From contig NZ_CANLZU010000029.1 of the NCBI RefSeq assembly GCF_947495715.1, positions 1 to 32,335 on the forward strand: a stretch of DNA of 32,335 nt, given 5' to 3'. Below the pieces are notes generated by a model, which ran no database searches, was not told where the DNA came from, and was given only the letters and a program-made list of their open reading frames with translations. Numbering within the stretch: position 1 is the first letter of the stretch; each line of letters opens with the position of its first letter. The stretch comes from an uncultured Oceanisphaera sp. (lineage in GTDB: Bacteria; Pseudomonadota; Gammaproteobacteria; Enterobacterales; Aeromonadaceae). Of this stretch, positions 6,750 through 16,059 are shown piece after piece. A program made the translations under genes and the position numbers.

Positions 6750-7772
6750 TCAGTTGGCCACAGAACGGGCCTGTTCCAGCCAGCCGTCAAAGGTGGTGCG
6801 GTGGGCGGCAATCCACTCCTGGGCGTGGCGCTTGATATCCTTGACTGATTTTTCGCCATTCTGCATTTTCAGGTTTTGGGCGCTCTCGTCAGCGGTGGTG
6901 ATTTGCACCTGAGACAGAAAGGTTTTTGCGACCGGGTTTTCTTCGGCAAATTCACGGTTCATCACCGCCATTACCCTGTCGATAGCAAAGCCCAGATTTT
7001 TACCTTCATGCATGGTGTTCACGCCCTCATTGCCACCGGGCAGGCTGGTATAGGGAACTTCCAGCCATTCCACATCTTTGCCTTCAACCAGAACACCGGC
7101 GATCCACTGGGGTACCCAGGTAAAGTAGAGCACGGGTTGGCCTGCCTGGTAACGGGCGATGGTATCCGCCATCAGGGCAAAGTATGAGCCCTGATTGTTG
7201 TTGACATAGTCCTCCAGCCCGTAGGCCTTCATGTGGTGGTTGATCACCAGTTCGCAGCCCCAGCCCGGGTTGCAGCCGGTCAGATCGGCCTTGCCGTCGC
7301 CATTGGTATCGAACAGTTTGGCGATTTCCGGTTTTTTCAAATCTTCCACCGAGCGGATGTCATAGGCATCGGCGGTTTTTTTATCGATCAGGTAGCCCTG
7401 CAAAACGCCCGGTATAATACTGCCGGCCTGGACCATGGTCTCGTCACCGCCGGCTTTCTGGTAAAAGCTGTCGTGCAGTACCTCCCAGGGGTGTACGCTG
7501 AAGTCCGCGTCGCCGTATGAGAGGGCCAGCATCAGGGCGGCATATTCGGTTTCCTTGGGTTCCTCCACGTCGTAACCCAGCTCTTTCAGACCGGCCATGG
7601 CAATTTCACCCCGAAAGCGCTCTTCGGCGATGCTCGGGAAGATGGGAGTGACCGACACCCCTTCGCCCGGCTGGCTGGCGGCATGGGCTGCGCCGCCGAG
7701 GGACAGGGTGAACAATGACGCTGCGGTCAGTTGCAGTGCTTTCCTTGTCAGTTGCTTGAACTCTATTTGCAT
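6750..7772 (-). CDS. proX: Glycine betaine/proline betaine ABC transporter periplasmic binding protein
   Basis: 340 residues from the ATG at 7772, chosen because GGAG lies nine bases upstream; the in-frame ATG at 7787 has no ribosome site. The first 31 residues form a signal peptide ending AHA. The mature protein matches E. coli ProX closely in recalled segments: HPWEVLHD, GYLIDKKTADAYDI, IAKLFDTNGDGKADLTG (a Ca-binding-like loop), TGCNPGWGCE and FTWVPQW. The Trp residues of these segments correspond to the three that form the aromatic cage for quaternary ammonium ligands in ProX. It binds betaines in the periplasm for the ProVW importer. It is the last gene of proV-proW-proX and is followed by a strong terminator. 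The exact ligand may differ from that of E. coli. Confidence 0.93.
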   Translation of the reverse strand: MQIEFKQLTRKALQLTAASLFTLSLGGAAHAASQPGEGVSVTPIFPSIAEERFRGEIAMAGLKELGYDVEEPKETEYAALMLALSYGDADFSVHPWEVLHDSFYQKAGGDETMVQAGSIIPGVLQGYLIDKKTADAYDIRSVEDLKKPEIAKLFDTNGDGKADLTGCNPGWGCELVINHHMKAYGLEDYVNNNQGSYFALMADTIARYQAGQPVLYFTWVPQWIAGVLVEGKDVEWLEVPYTSLPGGNEGVNTMHEGKNLGFAIDRVMAVMNREFAEENPVAKTFLSQVQITTADESAQNLKMQNGEKSVKDIKRHAQEWIAAHRTTFDGWLEQARSVAN

Positions 7773-7820
7773 CTTCTCATACTCCATATGATGGTTGTTG
7801 CGGTCTTGTTTTACAGGGGT

Positions 7821-8780
7821 TCAAGGGTCGGTTCTGGGTGAGTGCTGCTTGCCCAGAAGGTTGCGATAGAGACGGACGCAGATGCCGGCCGGCCCGCTTT
7901 CGTACCAGTGCTGGGTATTGCCGCTCTCGGAGCGCTTGCCCATCGCCTGGGTCAGGCGATCGAGAAAGATGGCCAGCAGCACCAGGCCGACACCGCCAAC
8001 GGTGGCCAGACCCATATCGAGGCGACCGATACCGCGCAGTACCATCTGGCCGAGGCCGCCAACCGAAATCATGGAGGCGATCACCACCATCGATAAAGAC
8101 AGCATCAGGGTCTGATTGAGGCCGGCCATGATGGTCGGGGTCGCCAGTGGCAACTGGATTCGAAACAACATCTGGCGCGGAGTGCAGCCGAAGGCGCGGC
8201 CGGCTTCTACCTTGTCGGCCGGGACCTGACGGATGCCCAGGTTGGTCAGGCGTACCAGTGGCGGCAGGGCAAACACAATAGTGACCAGTACACCGGGTAC
8301 GTTGCCGATACCGAACAACATCACCACCGGTACCAGGTAAACGAAGGCCGGCAGGGTCTGCATGGCGTCCAGCACCGGGCGCACAATACGCTCGAGGCGG
8401 TCGCTGCGGGAGCAAAGTATGCCCAGCGGAATACCGAACAGCACGCAGAAAAATACCGAGGTCAGCACCAGCGACAGCGTGGTCATGGACTCGGACCAGA
8501 CCCCGATCAGGCCGAGGCAGAACAGGGTGACGGCACAGAACAGGCCCATCTTCTTGCCCGCCAGCTGCCAGCCGAGCAGGGAAGAGAGAATGATACCGAT
8601 CAGTGGCGGGATCGACTGCAGTACGAACTCGATACCGTCAAGTACCTGATCTATTGGCCAACGAATGCTACGGAATACACTGCGAAAATTCTGTACCAGG
8701 TAATTCAGGATACTTTCTACCCATTCACCCAGCGGCACATTTAAATATTGAAACGGATCTAACAGGCTGAAATCTGACAT
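7821..8780 (-). CDS. proW: Glycine betaine/proline betaine ABC transporter permease
   Basis: 319 residues. The N-terminal stretch [20 protein letters not shown] and the following helices match ProW. The core has about six or seven membrane helices. The binding-protein-dependent transport (EAA-type) segment appears as [33 protein letters not shown] around residue 200 and is the contact site for the ATPase. A second conserved segment is [23 protein letters not shown]. It is the inner-membrane channel for ProX-delivered betaines. It lies between proV and proX, 40 bases after proV and about 50 before proX, so the three genes form one operon. Confidence 0.93.
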   Translation of the reverse strand: MSDFSLLDPFQYLNVPLGEWVESILNYLVQNFRSVFRSIRWPIDQVLDGIEFVLQSIPPLIGIILSSLLGWQLAGKKMGLFCAVTLFCLGLIGVWSESMTTLSLVLTSVFFCVLFGIPLGILCSRSDRLERIVRPVLDAMQTLPAFVYLVPVVMLFGIGNVPGVLVTIVFALPPLVRLTNLGIRQVPADKVEAGRAFGCTPRQMLFRIQLPLATPTIMAGLNQTLMLSLSMVVIASMISVGGLGQMVLRGIGRLDMGLATVGGVGLVLLAIFLDRLTQAMGKRSESGNTQHWYESGPAGICVRLYRNLLGKQHSPRTDP

Positions 8781-8820
8781 CAGGTTACCCCTTCCTTTGA
8801 ATAGTGGTGACAGTGGTTGC

Positions 8821-10002
8821 CTAGCTGTGACTCAGGGTTTGCAGCAGGCGGCTTCTGGAGATGGTGCCGTGGAACAGGCCGTCCCTGTCGACCACCGGGA
8901 TCGGGTAGGGCGTGGTGGCCACGGTATCCAGAACCTCATGCAAGGGGGTATCGTGGTAGAGGCTGTAATGACCGTTGATACGCAAGGCCTGCAGATCCGT
9001 ATTTTTACCATCGTAGTCTTTGGTGGAAATCACTCCCTGCAGAAGGCCCTGCCCATCAATCAGATAGCCATAGGGGGTGTCTGCAGAGATGCTGAAGGAG
9101 GGGATGCTGCCGTTGACGGTGATCAGGTTGTCGGTGTGTTTTTCGGCGATATCGCCGGCCTTGAGCACCTTGGACACGTCGACTCCCTTGAAGAAGGTTG
9201 CCACGTAGTCATCCGCCGGGTTGTTCAAAATCTCTTTTGGTGTGCCTATCTGTACGATGCGGCCGCCTTCCATGATGGCTATCCGGTCGCCGATGCGAAT
9301 GGCTTCTTCCAGATCATGAGAAATGAAGATGATGGTGCGTTCCTGCTCTTGTTGCAGGCGGATCAATTCCCCCTGCATCTCCTGGCGGATCAGCGGATCC
9401 AGAGCCGAAAATGCCTCGTCCATCAGCAAAATGGTGGGATCATTGGCCAGGGCGCGGGCCAGTCCGACCCGTTGCTGCATGCCGCCGGACAGCTGATGCG
9501 GATAACTGGCGCCATGCTCACCCAAACCAACCTGAGCCAGGGCATCGGCGGCCCTGGCATGGCGTTCCTGTTCGCCGACGCCGGAAACCGACAAGCCAAA
9601 AGCCGCGTTTTCCAGTACCGTCATGTGAGGCATCAGGGCGAAGGACTGGAACACCATGCTCATGTCTTTGCGCCGAACCTGCAGCAGGTCGGTATCCGAC
9701 AGGCCGGTGATCTCGCGGCCATTGAGCTGGATGGTACCGGCGGTGGGTTCGATCAGGCGGTTGAGCAGCCTCACCATGGTGGATTTTCCCGACCCCGAAA
9801 GGCCCATGATGACAAATATTTCTCCCCGGTTAACAGAAAAGCTGGCATCAAATACGCCAACGGCCTGACCGGTTTCCTCAAATATCTCGTCTTTACTGGC
9901 CCCTTTATTAAGCATCTCCATCGCAAGTTCAGGCTGGGCGCCAAATACTTTATAGACATTTTTTATCGAGAGGATTTCTCGTGACTCCGTCGTTACAGCC
10001 AT
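8821..10002 (-). CDS. proV: Glycine betaine/proline betaine ABC transporter ATP-binding protein
   Basis: 393 residues, close to E. coli ProV. It contains, in order, Walker A (GLSGSGKST), the ABC signature ([15 protein letters not shown]), Walker B ([13 protein letters not shown]) and the switch His (FISHDLEEA). After residue about 275 come two CBS-type repeats ([16 protein letters not shown] and [18 protein letters not shown]). In this family the CBS domains sense ionic strength, making transport osmotically controlled. The N-terminal [21 protein letters not shown] extension is also typical of the ProV/OpuAA group. It is the first gene of the operon. The ~550 bp upstream contain an ATTACCG/CGGTAAT inverted repeat that could be a control site. 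Confidence 0.93.
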   Translation of the reverse strand: MAVTTESREILSIKNVYKVFGAQPELAMEMLNKGASKDEIFEETGQAVGVFDASFSVNRGEIFVIMGLSGSGKSTMVRLLNRLIEPTAGTIQLNGREITGLSDTDLLQVRRKDMSMVFQSFALMPHMTVLENAAFGLSVSGVGEQERHARAADALAQVGLGEHGASYPHQLSGGMQQRVGLARALANDPTILLMDEAFSALDPLIRQEMQGELIRLQQEQERTIIFISHDLEEAIRIGDRIAIMEGGRIVQIGTPKEILNNPADDYVATFFKGVDVSKVLKAGDIAEKHTDNLITVNGSIPSFSISADTPYGYLIDGQGLLQGVISTKDYDGKNTDLQALRINGHYSLYHDTPLHEVLDTVATTPYPIPVVDRDGLFHGTISRSRLLQTLSHS

Positions 10003-10554
10003 AATTGCTACATTCCCTGTGATGATTACCGATGATTTATTTAGCGGTAATGATTAACGCTATTCAGATTGTCTGGCTGCCCGCATTAATCAACTGTCAT
10101 ATTATATGGCAGAATTAATGTTGGCTGCAGGATGACCATGAATATCCGTTTGGCCTGGTTATATATCTCCCTGATTGCCATGAAAATACAGCGGCACTAC
10201 ATGCCATTAGTTAAAAATATTTAACAACACTTTCTTTATTGATGCCGATGTATAAGTGCCATCGGATATTTGTTGTTTATTTGTAACAATCAATTTATTG
10301 CTTTTGGTCAGGTCCGTCTAACTATGTTTGGTAGGTGGAAACCATAACGATAAGTTATTGTTCGGGGTAATTTCAGTGTGCGAGGACAGCGCAACCCGGT
10401 GGAAGCAACATCATCGATGGCAAGAGTGGCTGCCCTGCACAGGGAGCTGGGTGGTGAATGCAGAACAAGCAAGAGGTGCACGCGCAGAGACAGCGCTCGG
10501 AACAAGGCTGGGAGTCAGTGCGGAAAGCGGGGGGTATCGGAGAAGTATGGTATG
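10003..10554. other. proV upstream region and unexplained G-rich stretch
   Basis: The part next to proV (10003-10320) is AT-rich and holds the likely proV promoter. It has two inverted repeats: ATTACCG/CGGTAAT (10025-10051, centres two helical turns apart) and CCGATG/CATCGG (10245-10265). The part at 10328-10555 is GC-rich and open in one plus frame for 75 codons, but the translation matches nothing I know and has unusual composition. I do not call it a gene. Confidence 0.5.
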
Positions 10555-10588
10555 AACATGCCTCCTGGCTATGGGCAGGAGGCATGTT
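10555..10588 (-). terminator. Strong hairpin after the module A Rieske gene
   Basis: AACATGCCTCCTG and CAGGAGGCATGTT form a perfect 13-bp stem with an 8-base loop, 18 bases beyond the stop of the Rieske gene. There is no T-run on the minus strand, so it is either a rho-dependent or mRNA-stabilising 3' structure rather than a classic intrinsic terminator. Confidence 0.7.
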
Positions 10589-10606
10589 GCCGGACTATGT
10601 CATTGG

Positions 10607-11833
10607 TTAGTCGTTTAGCTTCTTTTTCATGGTGTCGCAGTACCAGTCGACGAACTGGCAGACGCCGTTCTCTGCAATATCCGAATAAGGTCCCGGAATA
10701 TAGGATGGTGAGCCGGTGCCCTGGAAGGTTTCTTCCACCAGCTTGCGATCCTGGTTGTTGGTTGCCAGCCACACCTTGGTCAGGTTGTCCAGGTCATAAT
10801 CGACGCCTTCCTGTGCATCCTTGTGTACCAGCCACTTGGTAGTGACCAAGGTTTCACCCGGGCCCAAGGGCAGGATGCGGAAACTCAGCGCATGATCGCC
10901 GAGGAAATGGTTCCAGGTGGAGGGATAGTTGAAGTACAGCAGAGCACCGATATTCTGCTCGTCGGTACTGTCCAGCCTGCCGTTGACGGCGGGTTTGCCG
11001 TTCATGGTATAGCTGACGGCGTTCTTGAACAGCGGGATGCGGGTCATGCGGTACCGGCCGTTGGGGTCCATTACCAGGCGGCTGGGCAGGCCCGCCGCTT
11101 CGCAGCGTTCCCAGTGGGCCAGCAGCTCGGGATCTTCGGCCCCGGCCACACCCGCGACAGCCAGATTTTCCAGGAAGGAGTTGAGCAACTCGGGGTGGCA
11201 GCCATCGCAATGGTAACATTCCCGGTTGTTTTCAAATACCAGCTTCCAGTTGCCTTTTTCAATCAGGTTTGACTCAAAGGCTACCTTGCAGTCTTCCAGG
11301 TTGTGCGGACCGATAAAGGGGGATACATCGCGGCGGAAGGGTTCAAAATCGGGCGCATCCTGTGCCACACAGACATAGATGTAGCTGTTGACCACTTCAC
11401 AGTGAACCGGTAACAGGCCGTGTTCATCGGGGTTGAACTGCTCGCCCATATTGGCGGCAAACTTGAGCTTGCCGTCCAGATCATAGGTCCAGCGATGGTA
11501 GGGGCAGACCAGCTTGGCAACCTTGCCTTTTGACTCGGTACAGAGGCGTGAACCCCGGTGGCGGCAGCTGTTATGGAAGGCGCGGATATCGCCGCTGTTG
11601 TCACGCACGATAACAACCGGATAGCTGCCAATCTGCAGGGTCAGGTAATTTCCCGCCTTCGGGATTTCGAAGGTGTGACCGGCAAAAATCCACTCCTTGT
11701 ACCAAATCTGCTCGAGATCCTGCTGATAGGTATCGGCATCGTGATAGAGTTCACGACTCAGGCTGTGGCGCGGCTTGCGCTCATTGATAAGCGAAAGGGT
11801 CTTCATTTTGCCCGTCATCATTTTAACTTCCAT
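10607..11833 (-). CDS. Rieske oxygenase, quaternary ammonium N-demethylase alpha subunit (GbcA/CntA/stachydrine demethylase group), module A
   Basis: 408 residues; AAGGAG lies seven bases before the ATG. The Rieske 2Fe-2S site is C90-R-H92 and C110-PY-H113. The catalytic part has ENNRECYHCDGCHPELL, giving His208 and His213 with Asp313 (LGDHAL) as the probable iron triad. Glu205 occupies the position that links Rieske cluster and iron; in most ring hydroxylases this is Asp, while carnitine monooxygenase CntA uses Glu. That, with TTKWLVHKDAQEGVDYDLDNL, places it with oxygenases that remove a methyl group from betaines as formaldehyde (glycine betaine, proline betaine) or cleave carnitine. The nearest remembered match is GbcA. 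It needs an electron donor, probably the reductase at 17470-18582. It is divergent from the LysR gene at 12141. The substrate is uncertain. Confidence 0.85.
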   Translation of the reverse strand: MEVKMMTGKMKTLSLINERKPRHSLSRELYHDADTYQQDLEQIWYKEWIFAGHTFEIPKAGNYLTLQIGSYPVVIVRDNSGDIRAFHNSCRHRGSRLCTESKGKVAKLVCPYHRWTYDLDGKLKFAANMGEQFNPDEHGLLPVHCEVVNSYIYVCVAQDAPDFEPFRRDVSPFIGPHNLEDCKVAFESNLIEKGNWKLVFENNRECYHCDGCHPELLNSFLENLAVAGVAGAEDPELLAHWERCEAAGLPSRLVMDPNGRYRMTRIPLFKNAVSYTMNGKPAVNGRLDSTDEQNIGALLYFNYPSTWNHFLGDHALSFRILPLGPGETLVTTKWLVHKDAQEGVDYDLDNLTKVWLATNNQDRKLVEETFQGTGSPSYIPGPYSDIAENGVCQFVDWYCDTMKKKLND

Positions 11834-12140
11834 TGCCCTGCTCCTTGCTTTAACGGCTTTGACATGCGGTATTAATTACAGGAAGACAGACATTCTTGAT
11901 TGAATGTTTGCTGATTAAAAATACAGTAAGGTATACATTTTAATTGATAAATGCTGACAATAAACAAGTGTTCTTAATGTGCAGCTTTCCAGGTTGCACG
12001 GTAGGGTTTTGTTATGCTTTATCCCTTCATCAAGAAAATCTTCAATCTGTTTATTAAGAGATAGCTGATTGACTAACTATATAAGTACGATAGAGTTGAG
12101 AGAAGCAACTTTAACTTATCGGAATTGATAATAAAATATT
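11834..12140. promoter_or_regulatory. Divergent promoter region between the module A Rieske gene and its LysR regulator
   Basis: 307 bp, AT-rich, no gene. It contains ACATTC-TTGATT-GAATGT (11890-11907) and GTGCA-N11-TGCAC (11979-11999). The second has the arm spacing common for LysR-type operators. These are the best operator candidates seen, but neither is verified. Confidence 0.45.
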
Positions 12141-13130
12141 ATGGTTAAGCTTGTAGAACCGGACAAAATATTGGTCAGAATGCCCTCGTTAAGGGCAGTC
12201 AGGTCGTTTGTGGCCGCCGCCAAATACTTGAGTTTTACCCGGGCGGCCGAGGCGCTGTGTGTCACCCAGGCGGCGATCAGCCGTCAGATCCGCGAGCTGG
12301 AAGCCCATCTGGAGGTGGAGCTGTTCAGGCGTATCGGGCGCTCGGTCGAGTTGACCGAAGCCGGCACTATCTTCTACGACGCAGCCTACCTGTCATTTGT
12401 GAATATTGCCCAGGCGGCTGAACGTATTCAGAGTACCAAGAGCGGCAAGCCGGCCCTGACCATCTGTTGTTCACCGGCGTTTTCCGGACTTTGGCTGTCG
12501 CGCCGTCTGCCCGATTTTTTTGCCGACAACCCGGATATCGATATCAATGTGGTGACTACCGGCAATTTTCTGCAGATGGAACCCGGTGTGCATCCCGATG
12601 TGTTTATCAACAAGGTCACGGATCCGCGGGAGGGGTATCATTCCACCCCTCTGTTTTATGATCTTATCTACCCGGTCTGCACTCCGGCGTTTCTGCAGCA
12701 AAACCCGGCCATTGCCAGCCTGGAGGGCCTGCGAGATACCGTGCTGCTGAATCTGAGCCCCTACGGCAGGGCACAGGTTGCGGAGCATGTGGACTGGAGC
12801 GTCTGGTTCTCCTTCTTCAATATCAACCTGGAAACCCGTTCCAGAGACGACAAGCATTTGTTTAATGCCAATGATTACAACATGCTGATACAGATGGTGC
12901 TGAACAATCAGGGCGTGTCGCTGGGCTGGCACCATCTGGTGTCGCCGCTGGTGGAGCAGGGGCTACTGGTCAGGCCGGTAGCGCAGGAAGTGGTGTTTCG
13001 GGAGAAACGGCACTATCTCACCTATCTCGAGAGCAAGGTCAATAACGAGGTGTTCTGTCGGTTCAGAGACTGGATGCTCGGCTGCATGGACGATGAACGG
13101 ATCTCGGTCCCGGCGCTCGAAAGGGAATAA
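12141..13130 (+). CDS. LysR-family transcriptional regulator (GcvA-like), module A
   Basis: 329 residues, or 316 from a second ATG at 12180, which would fit the family N-terminus (MPSLRAVRSFVAAAKYLSF) better; neither start has a clear ribosome site. The winged helix-turn-helix is at about residues 20-75 with FTRAAEALCVTQAAISRQIRE, the recognition region typical of the GcvA/AmpR subgroup. The remainder is a type 2 periplasmic-binding-like effector domain. It is transcribed away from the Rieske gene and upstream of the DapA-like operon, so it is the likely regulator of both, with a betaine or breakdown product as effector. A terminator at 13333-13364 separates it from the next operon. It is paralogous to the LysR at 26032. 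Confidence 0.85.
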   Translation: MVKLVEPDKILVRMPSLRAVRSFVAAAKYLSFTRAAEALCVTQAAISRQIRELEAHLEVELFRRIGRSVELTEAGTIFYDAAYLSFVNIAQAAERIQSTKSGKPALTICCSPAFSGLWLSRRLPDFFADNPDIDINVVTTGNFLQMEPGVHPDVFINKVTDPREGYHSTPLFYDLIYPVCTPAFLQQNPAIASLEGLRDTVLLNLSPYGRAQVAEHVDWSVWFSFFNINLETRSRDDKHLFNANDYNMLIQMVLNNQGVSLGWHHLVSPLVEQGLLVRPVAQEVVFREKRHYLTYLESKVNNEVFCRFRDWMLGCMDDERISVPALERE

Positions 13131-13540
13131 GCCGCGGAGGGTATCTTTATTGCGGGCCAGCAATCCGCGTGGCCCGAGAGCAATATTACTTTTGGCTCCA
13201 CTTGGTGCTTTATTCTATTTTATGAAAATGCACATTCTTTTTCTGCCATTACTCAGCGGCATTGCTTATTCGAATTTCTCTGGGGTTATCCCGGGATAAC
13301 CAGCAGGATGCACATGGTCAAAGTTTCATTCCAAGCCTGCCTGTCTGCAGGCTTTTTGTTTTTTATCCTCATGATTGGATAACCCAAGGTTATGTTTATC
13401 CTTCAATAAAAGTGTGTTGTGGCGTCCGGTAGCTCTTGGTTAATCTTGCCTTAATGAAATTAACCGAGCCCTGCCGGGATATTGAATATCCCTTGTGCAG
13501 ACATTTAAGACGATATGATACAGGGATATAGGTGATTAAC
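13131..13540. promoter_or_regulatory. Upstream region of the DapA-like operon, rich in palindromes
   Basis: 410 bp with a terminator at 13333-13364 and four dyads: GGTTATCCCGGGATAACC (13284-13301, perfect), ATAACC-CAA-GGTTAT (13379-13393), GGTTAAT-N14-ATTAACC (13438-13465) and GGGATATT-G-AATATCCC (13476-13492, perfect). The last lies about 50 bp before the start codon, where a repressor or activator would act. A 25-codon frame (13222-13299) exists, but nothing supports it as a gene. Confidence 0.6.
13333..13364 (+). terminator. Rho-independent terminator after LysR A
   Basis: AAGCCTGC-CTGTCT-GCAGGCTT followed by TTTTTGTTTTTT. It lies 200 bp after the lysR stop and separates the regulator from the catabolic operon. 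Confidence 0.85.
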
Positions 13541-14464
13541 ATGCAATTCAAGGGAATTTACACACCAGTCATCACGCCGTTTGCCGAGGATTACAGCATT
13601 GATTATCAGGCCTTCACGGCACTGATTGATCATCTGGTCGATGCCGGTGTGCACGGCATTATCGTCGGTGGTACTACCGGTGAATATTACGTTGAAACGT
13701 TGGACGAGCGGGTCCGCCTGCTGCAGTTGGCCATCGAGCGTTGTGCCGGGCGGATACCTGTCATCTTTGGTACCGGCTCTATCAATCCGGATGAATCTAT
13801 TGCGCTGGCAGAGGCTGCTGCCAAGCAGGGAGCCGATGCGATCCTGGTGGCCACTCCTCCCTATTCATTGCCAACGGAGCATGAAGTGGCGCAGCACATT
13901 CTCGCCGTCGATCGCGCCGCGGACTTGCCGATTATGCTGTACAACTACCCGGCCCGTATGGGGGTGACGATGGGCGAGGCGTGTCTCGACGAGATTGCAT
14001 CTTCCAAAAACATTTGTGCGATCAAGGAAAGTTCCGGCGATATTAACCGCCTGCACTTGCTGGTCAATGATTATCCGCAACTGCAGTTGTCCTGCGGCAT
14101 GGATGATCAGGCGCTGGAGTATTTTGCCTGGGGTGCTCAAAGCTGGGTTTGCGCCGGCTCCAATTTCCTCGCTAAAGAGCATGTTGCCTTGTACAACGCC
14201 TGTGTGGTGGAAGGGGATTTCAACAAGGGGCGCCGCATCATGGCGGCCATGATGCCGCTGATGAGCGTACTGGAGCAGGGTGGCAAGTTCATCCAGAGCG
14301 TCAAGCACGGCGTGACCCTGTCCGGGCATTTTGCCGGTGTGACCCGCAAGCCCCTGTATGGTCTGAACCAGGATGAGCAGGATTCACTGGCGCAGGTGGT
14401 TTCTACCCTCAAGCGCACGATTGCCGATATCCAGGCGGAAAGTGCCGTTTTTGCGAAGGAGGCA
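13541..14464 (+). CDS. DapA-family (dihydrodipicolinate synthase/N-acetylneuraminate lyase superfamily) lyase or deaminase
   Basis: About 308 residues; the ATG at 13541 is chosen because AGGTG lies seven bases upstream, and a GTG three codons earlier is possible. It is a class I aldolase-type TIM barrel with the family landmarks: GGTTGE (residues 43-48), catalytic Tyr134 in MLYNYP and Schiff-base Lys162 in AIKESS. The superfamily includes DapA, N-acetylneuraminate lyase, keto-deoxy-sugar dehydratases and the hydroxyproline-pathway deaminase that yields alpha-ketoglutarate semialdehyde. Lysine synthesis is unlikely here, because the gene leads a catabolic operon whose next gene, three to six bases downstream, is an aldehyde dehydrogenase. 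A dehydratase or deaminase producing a semialdehyde fits that pairing. The precise substrate is inference. Confidence 0.8.
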
Positions 14465-14470
14465 TAAGCC

Positions 14471-15961
14471 ATGAGCGAACTGTTGACCCGGGAACAATAC
14501 CACGCCATCGCTGCAGACCTGCAATTGCCGACCCAGAGCTTTATCGACGGTCGCTTCCGTCCGGCTCTGTCCGGCAATACCCTGCCAACCGTCAACCCGG
14601 CTACCGGTGACGTGCTGACAAATATCGCTGCCTGTAACGCCGAAGACGTCGACTTCGCGGTGCAGAAAGCCCGCGCGGCGTTTGATGACGGTCGCTGGAG
14701 CAACCTGCATCCGGGCGAGCGCAAGGCGGTACTGTTGCAGCTGGCCGAGCTGATGGAGCAGCACAGCCGCGAGCTGGCGGTACTGGAAAGCCTCGACTCC
14801 GGCAAACCGGTTGCCGAGTGTGAGACCGTTGATGTGCCCGAAACCATCCACTTTATTCGGTGGCACGCCGAATCCACCGACAAAATCTACGATCAAACCG
14901 CGCCGGTTGGTTCCGATGCGGTGGCGATGGTGGTGCGTGAGCCGATCGGCGTGGTGGGTGCGGTACTGCCCTGGAACTTCCCGTTGCTGATGCTGGGCTG
15001 GAAACTGGGCCCGGCGCTGGCGGCCGGTTGTACCGTGGTGCTCAAACCCGCCATTCAGACCTCGCTGACCGCCCTGCGTGTGGCCGAACTGGCGCACGAA
15101 GCCGGCCTGCCGAACGGGGTGCTGAACGTGATCACCGGCCGTGGCTCCGAGGTAGGGGCTGCCATAGGACGTCATCCGGATGTGGACATGGTGACCTTCA
15201 CCGGCTCCACCGAAACCGGTCGTCTGTTCCTGAACTACGCCGCCGAGTCCAACCTGAAAGAGGTGGTGCTCGAGTGCGGTGGCAAGAACCCCTGTGTCGT
15301 ACTGGACGACGCCGAAGATCTGGATGCGGTGGCCGAACACGTGGTGGCGGCGGCGTTCTGGAACATGGGTGAGAACTGCTCTGCCGGCTCGCGCCTTATC
15401 GTGCACGAAAACATCAAGGATGCCCTGCTGGAGCGGGTGTGTGCTCACACCCGCGAATGGCGTACCGGTGACCCGCTGGATCCGGCCAACAAGCTGGGGG
15501 CCCTGGTCGATAAAGGGCACTTCGATAAAGTGGTGAGTTACCTGAATCGAGGCAAGGAAGACGGTCACACCCTGTTGCTGGGCGGCGAGTCGATGGAAGG
15601 CAATTTTGTGCCGCCGACTATTTTCGACGGCGTGAAGAATGGCGATGCGCTGGCGCGGGAAGAGATCTTCGGCCCGATACTGGTCGTGATCACCGTGGCC
15701 AGCGTCGAGGAGGCCATTGCGGTAGCCAACGACACCGACTACGGCCTGGCCGCCTCGGTGTTTACGGCCAATGCCAAAAAAGCGCTGCGTGCAGCCCGGG
15801 CCATTCGTGCCGGTACCGTCACGGTGAACTGTTTCGGTGAAGGAGATGCGACGACGCCTTTTGGTGGCTACAAGCAGTCCGGCTTCGGCGGACGCGACAA
15901 TTCTCTGCACGCCCACGATCAGTATACCCAACTGAAAACCGTCTGGATTGACCTGAGCTAA
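14471..15961 (+). CDS. NAD(P)-dependent aldehyde dehydrogenase (PuuC-like), module A
   Basis: 496 residues, full length for the ALDH superfamily. Catalytic residues are visible: Cys303 in GENCSAG, general base Glu268 in VLECGGK, oxyanion Asn169 in PWNFPL and cofactor Lys192 in LKPA. By recalled sequence it is nearest to gamma-glutamyl-gamma-aminobutyraldehyde dehydrogenase PuuC (for example the ending QYTQLKTVWIDL and FGGYKQSGFGGRDNSLHA). It begins just after the DapA-like gene, implying translational coupling and a shared pathway, probably oxidising the semialdehyde that enzyme releases. It could alternatively oxidise an aldehyde formed by the FAD oxidoreductase encoded next. NAD versus NADP preference cannot be told. 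Confidence 0.88.
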   Translation: MSELLTREQYHAIAADLQLPTQSFIDGRFRPALSGNTLPTVNPATGDVLTNIAACNAEDVDFAVQKARAAFDDGRWSNLHPGERKAVLLQLAELMEQHSRELAVLESLDSGKPVAECETVDVPETIHFIRWHAESTDKIYDQTAPVGSDAVAMVVREPIGVVGAVLPWNFPLLMLGWKLGPALAAGCTVVLKPAIQTSLTALRVAELAHEAGLPNGVLNVITGRGSEVGAAIGRHPDVDMVTFTGSTETGRLFLNYAAESNLKEVVLECGGKNPCVVLDDAEDLDAVAEHVVAAAFWNMGENCSAGSRLIVHENIKDALLERVCAHTREWRTGDPLDPANKLGALVDKGHFDKVVSYLNRGKEDGHTLLLGGESMEGNFVPPTIFDGVKNGDALAREEIFGPILVVITVASVEEAIAVANDTDYGLAASVFTANAKKALRAARAIRAGTVTVNCFGEGDATTPFGGYKQSGFGGRDNSLHAHDQYTQLKTVWIDLS

Positions 15962-15974
15962 GAACCCGAGAGCG

Positions 15975-16026
15975 CCCGGCATGATGCCGGGGATCTTCTC
16001 TGACCCGGGCCGCCGGCCCGGGTCAG
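15975..16026 (+). other. Two strong hairpins between the ALDH and FAD oxidoreductase genes
   Basis: CCCGGCAT-G-ATGCCGGG (15975-15991) is followed by CTGACCCGGGCC-GCC-GGCCCGGGTCAG (16000-16026), a perfect 12-bp stem. Neither has a T-run. They lie within the operon, 33 bases or more before the next start, and may set the ratio of upstream to downstream transcript. Confidence 0.75.
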
Positions 16027-16059
16027 GTTCCACCGTTTCTCCCCGAGAGGAACCAGAGA

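Noticed and set aside
8797-9984. Long plus-strand open frame (395 codons) across proV
   Set aside because: It is antisense to a gene with all ABC ATPase motifs; its translation has no family signature and reflects the GC-rich codon use of proV.
10378-10450. Possible glycine-type riboswitch upstream of proV
   Set aside because: A superficially similar GGACAGCG...CCGGTGGAAGC run lies on the wrong strand for proV and lacks the conserved aptamer core.
13222-13299. 25-codon frame starting MKMHILFLPLLSG, possible small membrane peptide
   Set aside because: No ribosome site is visible and it ends inside a palindrome; nothing supports expression.
14384-16033. 549-codon minus-strand open frame opposite the module A aldehyde dehydrogenase
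   Set aside because: It is antisense to an intact ALDH with complete active site; His/Gln/Arg-rich composition and no motif mark it as a shadow.
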